Assembly: GCA_021807105.1 (NCBI GenBank)
Contig: JAKAPL010000008.1
Location: 1-64,000 of the forward strand
Reading direction: 5' to 3'
Length of the DNA: 64,000 bases
DNA from: Myxococcales bacterium
Lineage (GTDB): Bacteria; Myxococcota; Myxococcia; Myxococcales; JAKAPL01
Positions 33,905 to 43,172 of this stretch are shown here, piece after piece. The position numbers and the translations under genes are program-made. The notes under the pieces were generated by a model. That model had not been told where the DNA came from, did not search any database, and was given only the letters and a program-made list of their open reading frames with translations. Position 1 is the stretch's first letter, and the number at the start of each line of letters is the position of its first letter.

Positions 33905-36049
33905 ATGCGACAGACCCTATTCCCGTATCTCCCCCTCTCTGCCATCTTGTCTTTCCCTCTCCTCGCCGCTGCCGCGCCGATGACCGTCTCGGCCGTCCGT
34001 GAGACAGAAAAGATCCGCCCGTCCGCCTCGCCACCCACCCAGAGCGCCATCGTGCTGTCGTGCGCGCAGAACGAGTTCTGCGCCTTTCAGGTCGCGGTGA
34101 CGGCCCCTGCCGGGGCGTCGGTCCAGGTGACCGATATCTCGCTCGGCGATCTCTCCGGCCCCGCGGGCGCGCGCCTCTCCGGGAGCGCGGCGCTCGTCTA
34201 CCGCGAGGGCTGGATGAACGTCACGACCCCTTCGAACGGCGCGGGGGCGACCGGACCCTGGCCCGATCCCATGATCCCCAAGGTCGACGACTTCTACGGC
34301 GAGACCCGCAACGCCTTCCCTTGGTCCGTCCCCGCCGGCGAGACCCAGGCGTTCTGGGTCGAGCTGCACGTCCCGAACGGCCAGGCGGCGGGCCCTTACT
34401 CCGGCGTGGCGACGGTCACGGGCGGCGGCGCCACCCTGCCGCTCTCGGTGACGATCGATGTGCGCGGCTTCGCCCTGCCCTCGACCGCCTCGCTCCGGTC
34501 GGCCTACGGCTTCGACTGGGACGGCCCCTGCATCGGCCACTTCGGCGGCTACGGCGGGCCGAACTGCGACGACGCCCAGCTCGAGGCGCTCAACGCCCTC
34601 TACTTCCGGGACGCCCTGAACCACCGGATCACGATCAGCCAGCTCGTCTACGCCCCGCCGGTCCAGAACGGCCAGGGCAGCTTCACGACCTTCGATTCCT
34701 TATACGGGCCGTTCCTGAACGGCGATGCGTTGCCCGGATCCGATCAGCTCTCGGGCGCGCAGATCACCTCGATCCAGTACGTGGGCGACCTGGCGTCGGC
34801 CTCCTACGCGGCCTGGGCGACCCACTTCAAGGCGCACGGCTGGTTCGACAAGGTCTTCGACTACACCTGCGACGAGCCGCCGGCCACCTGCGCCTGGAGC
34901 GACATCCCGAACCGCGCCTCCATCGTTCACGCCGGCGACCCAAACTTCCGTACGCTCGTCACCACGGACATCGCCAGCGCGCAGCAGCACGGCGTCCTCT
35001 CGGCGATCGACATCATCGTCCCGATCATCGACGCGATGTTCAACGGCGGCAGCAGCACCCGGGCGAGCTACGACACGTTCCTGACCGAGCCGAACAAGCT
35101 CCTCTGGATGTACCAGTCCTGCGAGCCATCGAGCAGTTGTACAAACGGCGACACGACCGACAACCTCCTCGGTTGGCCGACCGACTTCATCGACGAGGCG
35201 GCCATCGGGAACCGCGTCATGCCCTGGATGGACTTTCTCTATCAGACGACCGCGGATCTCTACTACGACACGACCTACGCGATGGCCACCCAGGACGCGT
35301 GGCAGAGCCAGTACGAGTTCGGCAACAACGGCGACGGGTCGTTTTTCTATCCCGGCAAGCCGGCGATCATCGGCGGCACCCATGACATCCCGATCGAGAG
35401 CTTCCGGCTGAAGATGCTGCGCGAGGGGATGCAGGACTACGAGTACCTGCACCGGCTCGACACGCTCGGCGACGGGGCCTTCGCCCGGACCGAGCTGTCG
35501 CGTGTCGTGACCAACGCGGGCGACTTCACCTCCGACCCGGCGGTCCTGGACCAGGCTCGGCTCGACATGGCCGCGGAAATCGAGAAGGATCTGGGCACGG
35601 CGCCGGGGGGCGGATCGAGCAGCAGTTCGGGAGGGAGCGGGAGCAGCTCGGGCGGCTCGGGCAGCGGCGGATCGGCTACGAGCGGTGGATCGAGCGGCGC
35701 GACGGCCACGAGCAGCTCGGGTGGCAGCGCCGGCCCCGACGGCGGGGAAGCCGCCGACGCGGGGACGATGGCGAAGGACGCCGGCTCGGGTGGTGTCCGG
35801 AGCGACGCTGGCAGCCCCGCCACGGGTGACAAGACCTCGTCCCCCGATGGCGGCGTCCCCTCGAACGGAGGGGACGGCGGCCTCGCCACGGCCGGGATTT
35901 CCAAGGTGGTCCATATCCCTGCCCCCCTGCCCGCCTCGTGCGGATGCGGCAACGGGCCTGGCTCTCGGAGCGCCGCGGTCGCGGATGTCATGCTCCTCGC
36001 TCTTGCAGCGATCACGCTGCGGCGGCGGGGCAAGCGGGTCCCCGCTTGA
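33905..36049 (+). CDS. Secreted DUF4091-type protein with MYXO-CTERM-like tail
   Basis: This 714-residue protein has a signal peptide (residues 1-24, ending AAAAPM). Its large domain ends in the phrase ESFRLKMLREGMQDYEYLHRL, typical of DUF4091 glycoside-hydrolase-like proteins. A Ser/Gly-rich linker (about 565-660) follows. The tail has the tripartite sorting-signal plan: CGCG, a hydrophobic helix (VADVMLLALAAITL) and RRR. MYXO-CTERM tails are cut at Cys and lipid-anchored on the myxobacterial surface. A carbohydrate substrate is likely but unspecified. No sortase-like gene lies nearby. Confidence 0.75.
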   Translation: MRQTLFPYLPLSAILSFPLLAAAAPMTVSAVRETEKIRPSASPPTQSAIVLSCAQNEFCAFQVAVTAPAGASVQVTDISLGDLSGPAGARLSGSAALVYREGWMNVTTPSNGAGATGPWPDPMIPKVDDFYGETRNAFPWSVPAGETQAFWVELHVPNGQAAGPYSGVATVTGGGATLPLSVTIDVRGFALPSTASLRSAYGFDWDGPCIGHFGGYGGPNCDDAQLEALNALYFRDALNHRITISQLVYAPPVQNGQGSFTTFDSLYGPFLNGDALPGSDQLSGAQITSIQYVGDLASASYAAWATHFKAHGWFDKVFDYTCDEPPATCAWSDIPNRASIVHAGDPNFRTLVTTDIASAQQHGVLSAIDIIVPIIDAMFNGGSSTRASYDTFLTEPNKLLWMYQSCEPSSSCTNGDTTDNLLGWPTDFIDEAAIGNRVMPWMDFLYQTTADLYYDTTYAMATQDAWQSQYEFGNNGDGSFFYPGKPAIIGGTHDIPIESFRLKMLREGMQDYEYLHRLDTLGDGAFARTELSRVVTNAGDFTSDPAVLDQARLDMAAEIEKDLGTAPGGGSSSSSGGSGSSSGGSGSGGSATSGGSSGATATSSSGGSAGPDGGEAADAGTMAKDAGSGGVRSDAGSPATGDKTSSPDGGVPSNGGDGGLATAGISKVVHIPAPLPASCGCGNGPGSRSAAVADVMLLALAAITLRRRGKRVPA

Positions 36050-36224
36050 TCTGCCTGGCCCTCGCAGCGCGGCCTCCGGGGGCCAGGCGCCCAGCGCGGC
36101 CAGGAAGCCGGCCGGGCTGCGACGTTCGGACCGCCTCATGGCGGTCCGGAAGCAGGGGAGGCCAACTCCCCCAACCCTCGCCCTCAGACCGCAGCCTTCG
36201 TAAACCCCCCCTGAATCTCTAGTA

Positions 36225-36245
36225 GGAGACTCGGTCCCTCGCCGC
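36225..36245. repeat. Short fragment resembling a family-1 repeat end
   Basis: The sequence taggagactcggtccct resembles the family-1 terminus taggagaccggtgtcc. The surrounding 257-bp convergent spacer (36050-36306) also holds GC-rich inverted repeats near 36055-36085 and a GCCGCC/GGCGGC stem near 36240-36270. No gene is seen. Confidence 0.4.
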
Positions 36246-36306
36246 CTGCCCAGGGAGAGGGGCGGCGGGGGAAGCTTTCTGGGAACGACTCGAGGGCTGC
36301 TTCGAG

Positions 36307-36909
36307 CTACTTCGACGCGTGGCCCGTCTCGACGTCGAGCTGGTGCCAGGCCTTGTCGGCGCGTTGGATGACGGCCTGCCGGACCGCATCGGAGAGCGTC
36401 TTCATCCGGCTGACCATATCCTTGAACGACGCGAGGTCGAGGCTCATGAGCGCATAGTAGGTCCCCGACGAGGAGATCCAGCTCTCCTGGAGCGCCGCGC
36501 CCGGGAGCTCGGTGTCGGTGATGTTCTTCGACACGTCCTCGGCGTGCTGCTCGTCGGCCGCGGCCTTCCCGTAGTCGCCGCCGCCGGTGGTCGTCGCCTG
36601 GTAGTCGTGGAACGCGGCGCGGACCTCGTCGTTGATCTGCCGCGCGATGTCCGTCCGCCCGCGCGCCTCGGCACCCGAGCGCGCGATCGAGGGATTCGCC
36701 GTGCCCCCGAAGGAGCCGACGCCGCAGATCACGTCCTTCTTCAGGTACTTCGCGCAGCTCCCCGTGACCCAGGTCGGCGCACCCTTGAACTCGTCGGCCA
36801 TCGCGCTCGGGCCGCCGGCCTTGTTGACGACCTGCGCGCTCGTGCAGCCGACGCCGGCCGCGGCGAGCGCCCCGAAGAACATCCAGCGAATCATCCCCTT
36901 ACTGTCCAT
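36307..36909 (-). CDS. LPP20-like lipoprotein
   Basis: The ATG at 36909 gives a lipoprotein signal ending AAGVGC at residue 22. The mature region contains ARGRTDIARQINDEVRAAFHDY followed by a Thr/Gly-rich loop and DTELPGAALQESWISSSGTYYALMSLD. This is the pattern of the LPP20/LpoB-like lipoprotein family of outer-membrane proteins. Length is 200. No partner genes identify a specific role. Confidence 0.65.
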   Translation of the reverse strand: MDSKGMIRWMFFGALAAAGVGCTSAQVVNKAGGPSAMADEFKGAPTWVTGSCAKYLKKDVICGVGSFGGTANPSIARSGAEARGRTDIARQINDEVRAAFHDYQATTTGGGDYGKAAADEQHAEDVSKNITDTELPGAALQESWISSSGTYYALMSLDLASFKDMVSRMKTLSDAVRQAVIQRADKAWHQLDVETGHASK

Positions 36910-37024
36910 GTCGATCTCCTCGTGCACGAGCGGGGCAGAGCTACGCGGCTCGCCCCTGGGAAAGAGCCCTCTACCTAGCACGACCGGCAGACGGGCGCGA
37001 GCGGACTCCTATTCACCTTGTCTT

Positions 37025-38665
37025 TCATGGCCGGCGGCCCGCGAGCCACCGGCAGGCGGGCGCGAAGCCCTCGCGACAGGCGCGCCGGTAGAACCCCCAC
37101 GCCCGCGGCCAGCTCTGCGGCACGCCGAGGCCGCCCACGTACAGCGCGCCCAGGTTGTTGCACCCGAGGCCGCTCCCGCGGGCGCACCCCTGCTCATAGA
37201 GACGGGCGGCGCCGGCGTAATCCTGCGCCACGCCCCGGCCGGTCTCGTAGAGCCAGCCGAGCGCCGTGCAGCCTTGCGCGTTGCCACCCCCGCACCCGCT
37301 CGTGTAGAGGCGGGCCGCCTCGGCCGCGCCGCCGCCCGGACCGTCGTCGTGCGACAGGAGATCGCCGAGCTCGACGCAGGCTGCCGGGTGGCCGTCGCTG
37401 CAACCCTGGCCGAGCGACCCCGTCCGCATCGGGATGCTCATGGGAACGCCGTTGCGGACGACCCCGAGGGTGACCGCCGTGCCCGGCCAGACCGCGGCGA
37501 CCGCGCGCCGCAGATCTTGCGGGTCGCGGACCGGCGCGCCGTCGAACGAGACGATCACGTCGCCCGCGCCGAGCCCGGCGTACGCCGCCGGCCCGTCGCG
37601 CCAAGCCCCCGCGACCCGTACACCGCCCGTCACGCCGAGCGAGGCGAGCCGTCCGGGCGGGATCGGTTGAATGTCGAGGCCGAGCCACCCTCCGGATCGG
37701 GGCTGGCGCCCCGGGGGCGGGAGAGCGACCCCTGCGCCGTCCACGGGAGGCGCGGCCGCCGCGGGCACCGGCGCGGCCGCCGCCTGGCCGACGGAGAGCA
37801 GCGGGAGATCCGGACCGACCTCGCCGAGACCACGGGCAAGGACGATCCTCCGGCCGTCCGGGGTGGCCGAGAGGTCCGGATCCTGCTGGCGCCCGCCCGC
37901 GAGCACGGTCCCCATCGAAAGACGAAGGTACGAGTAGACCTGTTCGACGGTGACCGGTCCGGCGCGGTCCTGCTCGCCCCAACCGCGCAGCGCCCCCAGA
38001 AGGAAGTAGGTGAAGAGGCCGTGCCGAGCCTCGGGAAGCGGACCGCTCGTCTGGTCCCACCTCGCCGCGGTGAAGACCGCGCCGCGGGGAAAAACGCCGA
38101 CCGAGGGCGACGGGAGGATCGGCCGCAGTCCTCGGGCGAGCAAGGTCCCTCCGCTCTCCTTCCCCGAGAAGCAGGCGTCGAGCAGGACCACGACGTGCTC
38201 CGCGGGCGAGGCGGAGAGCGCGTCGAGGAGCTTCTGGCGCGAGATGCTGCGGCTGCCCAGATCGTCCGGTTGGGCATCCACGCCGACGAGGAGCCCATCC
38301 CGCCGCGAGAAGTCGGGCGCCCCGTGACCCGCGAAGTAGAACCAGAGGATTCCGCCCGGCCCTGCCTGCGCCGCGCGCTTCCGTATCTCGCGCTCGATCC
38401 GGTCGTTGGTCCCCTCCGCGTTGGCCAGCACCGAGACGCGCTCGGCCGGGACGCCGCGGTCGAAGACCAGGAACTTCCAGACGTCCTTCGCGTCCCGCTC
38501 GGCGAAGGGGACGGGATCGACGAAGGCGTACTTCTCGATGCCGACGACCACCGCGGCGTCCTCTCGCGCCCCGTTCGGATGGTCGGGCCAAGTCCCCACG
38601 GGCGGCAGGCTCCCGGCGGGGCGAGGCACGGCGAGGAGCAGAAGGAGCACGAGCGGCGGCGCCAT
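37025..38665 (-). CDS. Secreted caspase-fold (C14) protein with PDZ domain and Sel1 repeats
   Basis: A signal peptide (MAPPLVLLLLLAVPRPAGS) precedes a caspase/metacaspase domain with DAAVVVGIEKY, the catalytic His in FYFAGHGAPD and the catalytic Cys in VVLLDACFSG. Near residues 320-410 is a PDZ-like domain (GWLGLDIQPIP, then YAGLGAGDVIVSFDGAPV). The C-terminal 120 residues are Sel1-like repeats with paired cysteines (for example CTALGWLYETGRGVAQDYAGA). An export signal on a caspase-fold protein suggests periplasmic action. The ATG at 38665 is preferred to a GTG at 38686. The target is unknown. Confidence 0.85.
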   Translation of the reverse strand: MAPPLVLLLLLAVPRPAGSLPPVGTWPDHPNGAREDAAVVVGIEKYAFVDPVPFAERDAKDVWKFLVFDRGVPAERVSVLANAEGTNDRIEREIRKRAAQAGPGGILWFYFAGHGAPDFSRRDGLLVGVDAQPDDLGSRSISRQKLLDALSASPAEHVVVLLDACFSGKESGGTLLARGLRPILPSPSVGVFPRGAVFTAARWDQTSGPLPEARHGLFTYFLLGALRGWGEQDRAGPVTVEQVYSYLRLSMGTVLAGGRQQDPDLSATPDGRRIVLARGLGEVGPDLPLLSVGQAAAAPVPAAAAPPVDGAGVALPPPGRQPRSGGWLGLDIQPIPPGRLASLGVTGGVRVAGAWRDGPAAYAGLGAGDVIVSFDGAPVRDPQDLRRAVAAVWPGTAVTLGVVRNGVPMSIPMRTGSLGQGCSDGHPAACVELGDLLSHDDGPGGGAAEAARLYTSGCGGGNAQGCTALGWLYETGRGVAQDYAGAARLYEQGCARGSGLGCNNLGALYVGGLGVPQSWPRAWGFYRRACREGFAPACRWLAGRRP

Positions 38666-38790
38666 AACCGGCGGGGGAGTGTACACCCGGGGCCCCCCGA
38701 AGCGTGATCCTCCCCTCCCCGCGAGTCGCCCGGCGCGGCTCGTTCACCGCGTTGACCGGTCGCCCCGGCGAGCGTAACACCAAGGAAGCG

Positions 38791-39783
38791 ATGCTGCCCC
38801 TGCCGCCCTTCACCTACCACGCGCCCGCGACGCTTCCGGAGGCGCTCTCGCTCCTTTCCGAGCACGGGATGGACGCGCTGCCGATGGCGGGGGGCACCGA
38901 TCTGCTCGTGAACCTGAAGCACCGGCTCTACGACGCCCGGCACGTCGTCGGGCTGCGTGGCTTGCCCGAGCTGCGCGGCATCCGGGAGGAGCCGGACGGG
39001 GCCGTGGTCCTCGGCGCGCTCACGCCGATCGCCGAGTTGACCCGCAACCCGCTCGTCCGCTCGCGGCTGCCGTCGCTCGCCGCCGCCGCGGGGGCCATCG
39101 CCGGCCCGCAACTGCGCGAGATGGGGACGCTCGGCGGGAACCTCTGCCTGGACACCCGCTGCGTCTACGTGAACCAGAGCCGCTTCTGGCGGCAGGCGCT
39201 CGGCGGCTGCTTGAAGAAGGACGGGACGACCTGCCACGTCGTGCCCGGCGGACGCAACTGCGTGGCCGCGGCGTCGTGCGACACGGCGCCGGTGCTCGCC
39301 ACGCTCGGGGCGCGGGTGAATCTCGCCTCCGTCGCGGGGGAGCGCGAGGTGACCGTCGCGGCGCTCTACGTCGCCGACGGGATCCGGAACCACGTGCGCC
39401 GGCCGGACGAGTTGCTCGTCTCCGTGCGCGTGCCGCCGCTGCCCGCGGGGCTCGTCGCGGGGTTCGCCAAGCTCCGGATGCGGGAGGCGATCGACTTCCC
39501 CGCGCTCTCGATCGCGGTCGCCCTCCTCGCGCCGGGCGGACGGGTCGAGCGGGTCGCGGTGACGGTTGGGGCGCTCGCGGCGCGGCCGCATGCGGTCGCC
39601 GGCCTCGAACGCTTCCGCGGTCGGATCTGGGGACGCGACGTCGCCGATGAGATCGGTGCGCTCACGCGCCGGCAGTGCCACCCGCTCGCCAATATCAACG
39701 TGGACCCCGAGTGGCGGCGCGAGGTCCTTGCCGTCCACGTCAGGCGGGCGTTCGCGGCCGCGGGCGCCCTGCCCGCGGGGTGA
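38791..39783 (+). CDS. 4-hydroxybenzoyl-CoA reductase beta-type FAD subunit (orphan)
   Basis: The 330-residue protein belongs to the FAD-binding subunits of the xanthine-dehydrogenase family, with LPMAGGTDLLVNLK (first FAD motif) and GTLGGNLCLDT (second). It has the extra loop that carries a [4Fe-4S] cluster in the HcrB subunit of 4-hydroxybenzoyl-CoA reductase. Cysteines at 124, 140, 148 and 157 keep the spacing I recall for Thauera HcrB (122, 138, 146, 155). The molybdenum and 2Fe-2S subunits expected alongside are absent from this window. An AAGGAAG site precedes the ATG at 38791. Confidence 0.82.
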   Translation: MLPLPPFTYHAPATLPEALSLLSEHGMDALPMAGGTDLLVNLKHRLYDARHVVGLRGLPELRGIREEPDGAVVLGALTPIAELTRNPLVRSRLPSLAAAAGAIAGPQLREMGTLGGNLCLDTRCVYVNQSRFWRQALGGCLKKDGTTCHVVPGGRNCVAAASCDTAPVLATLGARVNLASVAGEREVTVAALYVADGIRNHVRRPDELLVSVRVPPLPAGLVAGFAKLRMREAIDFPALSIAVALLAPGGRVERVAVTVGALAARPHAVAGLERFRGRIWGRDVADEIGALTRRQCHPLANINVDPEWRREVLAVHVRRAFAAAGALPAG

Positions 39784-39807
39784 TCGGATGTTCCCAGAGA
39801 TTGGCCC

Positions 39808-39984
39808 ATGACTCGAACGCTCGGCTTGGAGCGTGGGGACGAGTCCCCTCCCGGTTGCCAGGAGAGGGCCGTCCCCCACACCTGCGGCGAGTGCATCTGC
39901 CCGGCCCGGGGCGGCGTGCTGCCCCCGGGCGGCCTCGTCTGCGCGGACGCGGGCCGCCCGCCACCCTGCCTGACCTGCATGTAG
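39808..39984 (+). CDS. Possible 58-residue Cys-rich peptide
   Basis: An ATG frame 25 bp after the flavoprotein gene encodes 58 residues with seven cysteines, in HTCGECICPARGG and PPCLTCM at the very end. The clustering of CxxC pairs suggests metal binding. The ribosome site is weak and there is no family match, so chance is possible in such GC-rich DNA. It could be co-transcribed with the flavoprotein subunit. Confidence 0.35.
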   Translation: MTRTLGLERGDESPPGCQERAVPHTCGECICPARGGVLPPGGLVCADAGRPPPCLTCM

Positions 39985-40067
39985 GGCGGGGGCCTCTCCC
40001 CGCCGAGATCGCCCTGGGTCGGACGCCCGCGCCCCGATCCTCGCGCGGGGCGGGAGACGAGGCGCCG

Positions 40068-42287
40068 CTACCTCCCGAGGACGGCCGGCAGCCCGCCGCG
40101 CCAGGCGTCAGCGAGCCGCGAAACGGACAGCCCGACGAGGCCGGCGACGGCGAGCGCGTCACCGCCGACGACCCCCAACGTGGAGAACGGCGCCCTGGCC
40201 GCCGCGGCCGCGCGCTCGACCTCCTCCCGCCGCTCGGGGCCAAACGAGACGACGATGCGCGAGGGCTCCTCGGAGAAGAGGGCGAGATCCGCGCGGTGGT
40301 CGCCGGGATCGAGCGCGAGCCGCGCGCCGTACCTCTCGCTCGGGGGTCCCATGATGCAGCACTCGGCGAGCGTGACGAGGAGGCCGCCGTCCGAGCAGTC
40401 ATGGGCGGAGGAGAGGAGCCCCGCGCGGACCATCGTCCGGCACGCGAGCTGGACGGCCTTCTCCAATTCGAGGTCGAGCGGCGGTGGCCGGCCCGCGGTG
40501 ACGCCGGCGAGGGCCGCGCGCTCGCTGCCGCCGAGCTGCGGGGGTCCTCCCCAGGCACGGCCGAGCAAGGCCACGAGGTCCCCGGGCCGGCGGAACCACG
40601 CGACGGCCGTCTTCCGGCAATCGTCCACCCGCCCAACGACCGCCACGGCCGGCGTCGGCTGAATGGCGCGCCCCTCCGTCTCGTTGTAAAGGCTCACGTT
40701 CCCCGAGACGATCGGCACCGCGAGCGCCCGGCAGGCGTCGGAGAGGCCGCGGATCGACTCGGAGAGCTCCCACATGATCTCCGGTCGCTCCGGCGAGCCG
40801 AAGTTGAGGCAGTCGGTGAGCCCGAGCGGCTCGGCGCCGACGCAGGCGAGGTTGCGGCACGCCTCCGCGACCGCGTGGCGCGCGCCCTCGTATGGGTCGA
40901 GGAAGCAGAAGCGGGAGTTGCAGTCGGCCGAGAGCCCCAGTCCGAGCGGGCCGCCCTCGATCCGCACCAGCGCGGCGTCGCCGCCCGGACCGACGACGCC
41001 GCCGAGCCGGACCTGGTGGTCGTACTGGCGGAAGACCCACTCCTTGCTCGCGATGTTCGGGCGGGAGAGGAGCGAGAGCAGGGCCCCCGCGAGGTCGAGC
41101 GGGGGGAGCGCCACGGGATCGAAGCGCCGGCGGTCCGCGAGATCCCTGGGAGGGGCCGCCGGGCGATCGTAGGAAGGCGCGCCGTCCGTGAGCGGCCCGA
41201 TGGGAAGGTCCGCGGCAAGCTCCCCGCGGAAGAAGGCCTGGAGCCGGCCCGTGTCCGTGACCTCGCCGACGACCGCCACCGAAAGATCCCACTCGCGGAA
41301 GACCGCCTCCACTTCGGCCTCACGGCCGGCGGCGGCGACGAGGAGCATGCGCTCCTGCGACTCCGAGAGGAGGATCTCATAGGGGGTCATCCCGGTCTCG
41401 CGGACCGGCACGCGGTCCAGATCCAGGCGGATGCCGTTGCCGGCTCGACCGGCCATCTCGACGGACGAGGAGGTGAGGCCCGCCGCGCCCATGTCCTGGA
41501 TCCCGACGAGGCAGTCGGACTTCATCAGCGTGAGACACGCCTCTAGGAGGAGCTTCTCGGTGAAGGGGTCGCCGACCTGGACCGTCGGCCGTTTCTCCTC
41601 GCTGCCCGCCCCCAGCGAGGCCGAGGCCATCGTCGCCCCGTGGATGCCGTCGCGACCCGTGCGGGCGCCGGCGTAGATCACCGGGTTGCCGAGGCCCGCC
41701 GCGCTGCCGCGGAAGATCCGGTCGGCCTTGACGATCCCGACGGTGAAGGCATTCACCAGGCAATTGCCGTCGAAGCTCTCGTCGAAGGCGATCTCCCCGC
41801 CCACCGTCGGGACGCCGATGGCGTTGCCGTAACCGCCGATTCCGGCGACGACCCCGGCGAGCAGGTACGCCGTCCGCGGGTTCCCGGGCGCGCCGAAGCG
41901 CAACAGGTCGAGCGAGGCGATCGGCCGGGCCCCCATGGTGAAGACGTCGCGGAGGATTCCTCCCACCCCGGTGGCCGCCCCCTGGTAGGGCTCGATGAAG
42001 CTCGGATGGTTGTGGCTCTCCATCTTGAACACCGCGGCGAGGCCTGACCCGAGGTCGACCACGCCGGCGTTCTCGCCGGGGCCCTGGAGCACCTGCGGTC
42101 CCGAGGTCGGCAGCCCCCGCAGCAGGCGGCGGGAGGACTTGTAGGAGCAGTGCTCGGACCACATGACGGAGAAGATGCCGAGCTCGACGAGGTTCGGATC
42201 GCGGCCGAGGACCTCCTGGATACGGGCATACTCCGCGGGGGTGAGCCCGTGCCGGGCGATCGTCTCCGCGTCGATGGCGCTCACCAC
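40068..42287 (-). CDS. purL: Phosphoribosylformylglycinamidine synthase II
   Basis: PurL converts FGAR to FGAM using ATP and ammonia delivered by PurQ, with PurS as bridge. The 739-residue protein is the small-PurL type. Motifs are [37 protein letters not shown] in its opening part, [18 protein letters not shown], and [15 protein letters not shown] near the C-terminus. A GTG at 42287 lies 1 nt after the stop of the upstream gene and has GGAGGAGG nearby, so the two are coupled. PurS and PurQ are encoded upstream. Confidence 0.95.
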   Translation of the reverse strand: MVSAIDAETIARHGLTPAEYARIQEVLGRDPNLVELGIFSVMWSEHCSYKSSRRLLRGLPTSGPQVLQGPGENAGVVDLGSGLAAVFKMESHNHPSFIEPYQGAATGVGGILRDVFTMGARPIASLDLLRFGAPGNPRTAYLLAGVVAGIGGYGNAIGVPTVGGEIAFDESFDGNCLVNAFTVGIVKADRIFRGSAAGLGNPVIYAGARTGRDGIHGATMASASLGAGSEEKRPTVQVGDPFTEKLLLEACLTLMKSDCLVGIQDMGAAGLTSSSVEMAGRAGNGIRLDLDRVPVRETGMTPYEILLSESQERMLLVAAAGREAEVEAVFREWDLSVAVVGEVTDTGRLQAFFRGELAADLPIGPLTDGAPSYDRPAAPPRDLADRRRFDPVALPPLDLAGALLSLLSRPNIASKEWVFRQYDHQVRLGGVVGPGGDAALVRIEGGPLGLGLSADCNSRFCFLDPYEGARHAVAEACRNLACVGAEPLGLTDCLNFGSPERPEIMWELSESIRGLSDACRALAVPIVSGNVSLYNETEGRAIQPTPAVAVVGRVDDCRKTAVAWFRRPGDLVALLGRAWGGPPQLGGSERAALAGVTAGRPPPLDLELEKAVQLACRTMVRAGLLSSAHDCSDGGLLVTLAECCIMGPPSERYGARLALDPGDHRADLALFSEEPSRIVVSFGPERREEVERAAAAARAPFSTLGVVGGDALAVAGLVGLSVSRLADAWRGGLPAVLGR

Positions 42288-42288
42288 C

Positions 42289-42969
42289 TCAGCCTCCTCC
42301 GTCCGGCGACTCCGTCTGGTCGTCGAGGTCGACCTTGCCCAGGGTCTCCTGCCAGACGAGGCGCAGCGCGCGCCGGCGCACGGCCGGGGCGACGGTCCCC
42401 GACAGGACGAGCGTCGCGCCCAGGTAATGGAGCGAGAGCCCCGTGACGCGGGCCGCATCGAGGCGCAGCTTCATGTCGCGGAGCTGCGCCTGCAGGGCCG
42501 GCAGATCGAAGACGAGCCGCAGGTGGCTTCCGTCGAACAGGTCGGTCGCGAGCAGCGCGAGGAGCGCGCGGCGGCAGCGGCCGTCCGGCACCGCGGCATG
42601 CAGGAAGTGCTCGCCGTCGACGACCCGCTCCTGGACCCCGGGGCAGGCCGCGCGGGCCGCCGCCCAGAGCTCGGGGCTCGCGGAGGGCGCGGGCGCTCCA
42701 GATTCCCCCGGGCCCCGCACATACAGCCGCCAGGCGTCGACCTCGCCGTTCTCGAACAGGTAGACGAGGCCGCTCCCGGGGCGGAGCGGCGTGAGCCTCA
42801 AGGCACCCGATGGCAGCCGCTCGGCGCGCGCGAGGTCCGCGGGTTCCACCTCGGCGGCCTCGAGGTACTCCCCCGCGAGGAGCTGCGTCTCCCCGGCGGT
42901 GGCCTCGACGATCCGGCCGACGGGCAGCGCCGCGGCAAGGGCGGGTCGCGCGAGCACGAAGACGACCAA
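42289..42969 (-). CDS. Exported protein with CpaC/secretin N-domain-like segment
   Basis: Starting from a TTG at 42969, a hydrophobic stretch ([14 protein letters not shown]) would serve as signal peptide. Residues about 20-75 ([21 protein letters not shown], then [14 protein letters not shown]) resemble the N-terminal pilus-assembly (CpaC-like) domain of secretins. A second soluble region follows ([22 protein letters not shown]). No secretin channel domain is present in the 226 residues. Open frame continues further upstream, but that stretch overlaps purQ and reads as shadow. Its place between purQ and purL is odd. Confidence 0.55.
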   Translation of the reverse strand: MVVFVLARPALAAALPVGRIVEATAGETQLLAGEYLEAAEVEPADLARAERLPSGALRLTPLRPGSGLVYLFENGEVDAWRLYVRGPGESGAPAPSASPELWAAARAACPGVQERVVDGEHFLHAAVPDGRCRRALLALLATDLFDGSHLRLVFDLPALQAQLRDMKLRLDAARVTGLSLHYLGATLVLSGTVAPAVRRRALRLVWQETLGKVDLDDQTESPDGGG

Positions 42970-43004
42970 GGCGCAGCGCGCGCCCCTCGCCGGACGAAGG
43001 GCTT

Positions 43005-43046
43005 GTGAATGAATCCCCGGATCGGCGGCCTGGCGACGGGAGGGGC
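43005..43046 (+). repeat. Collapsed copy of family-2 repeat
   Basis: The left end gtgaatgaatccccgg (43005-43020) is joined directly to right-end sequence atcggcggcctggcgacggg (43021-43040) of the element at 50160-50323. About 110 bp of interior is missing. It lies in the spacer between purQ and the secretin-like gene. Confidence 0.75.
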
Positions 43047-43172
43047 TCGCTCCACCGGCTCGCAGTCGCCCCGGACGCGGGCTCTCTTCGCCGGCGAGAG
43101 GCCAGCGCGCAGGCAGAAGATCGGGCGGAATCTCTCCTGCCTGCCTGGAGAGCTCGTCCTCGCGCTGAACGG

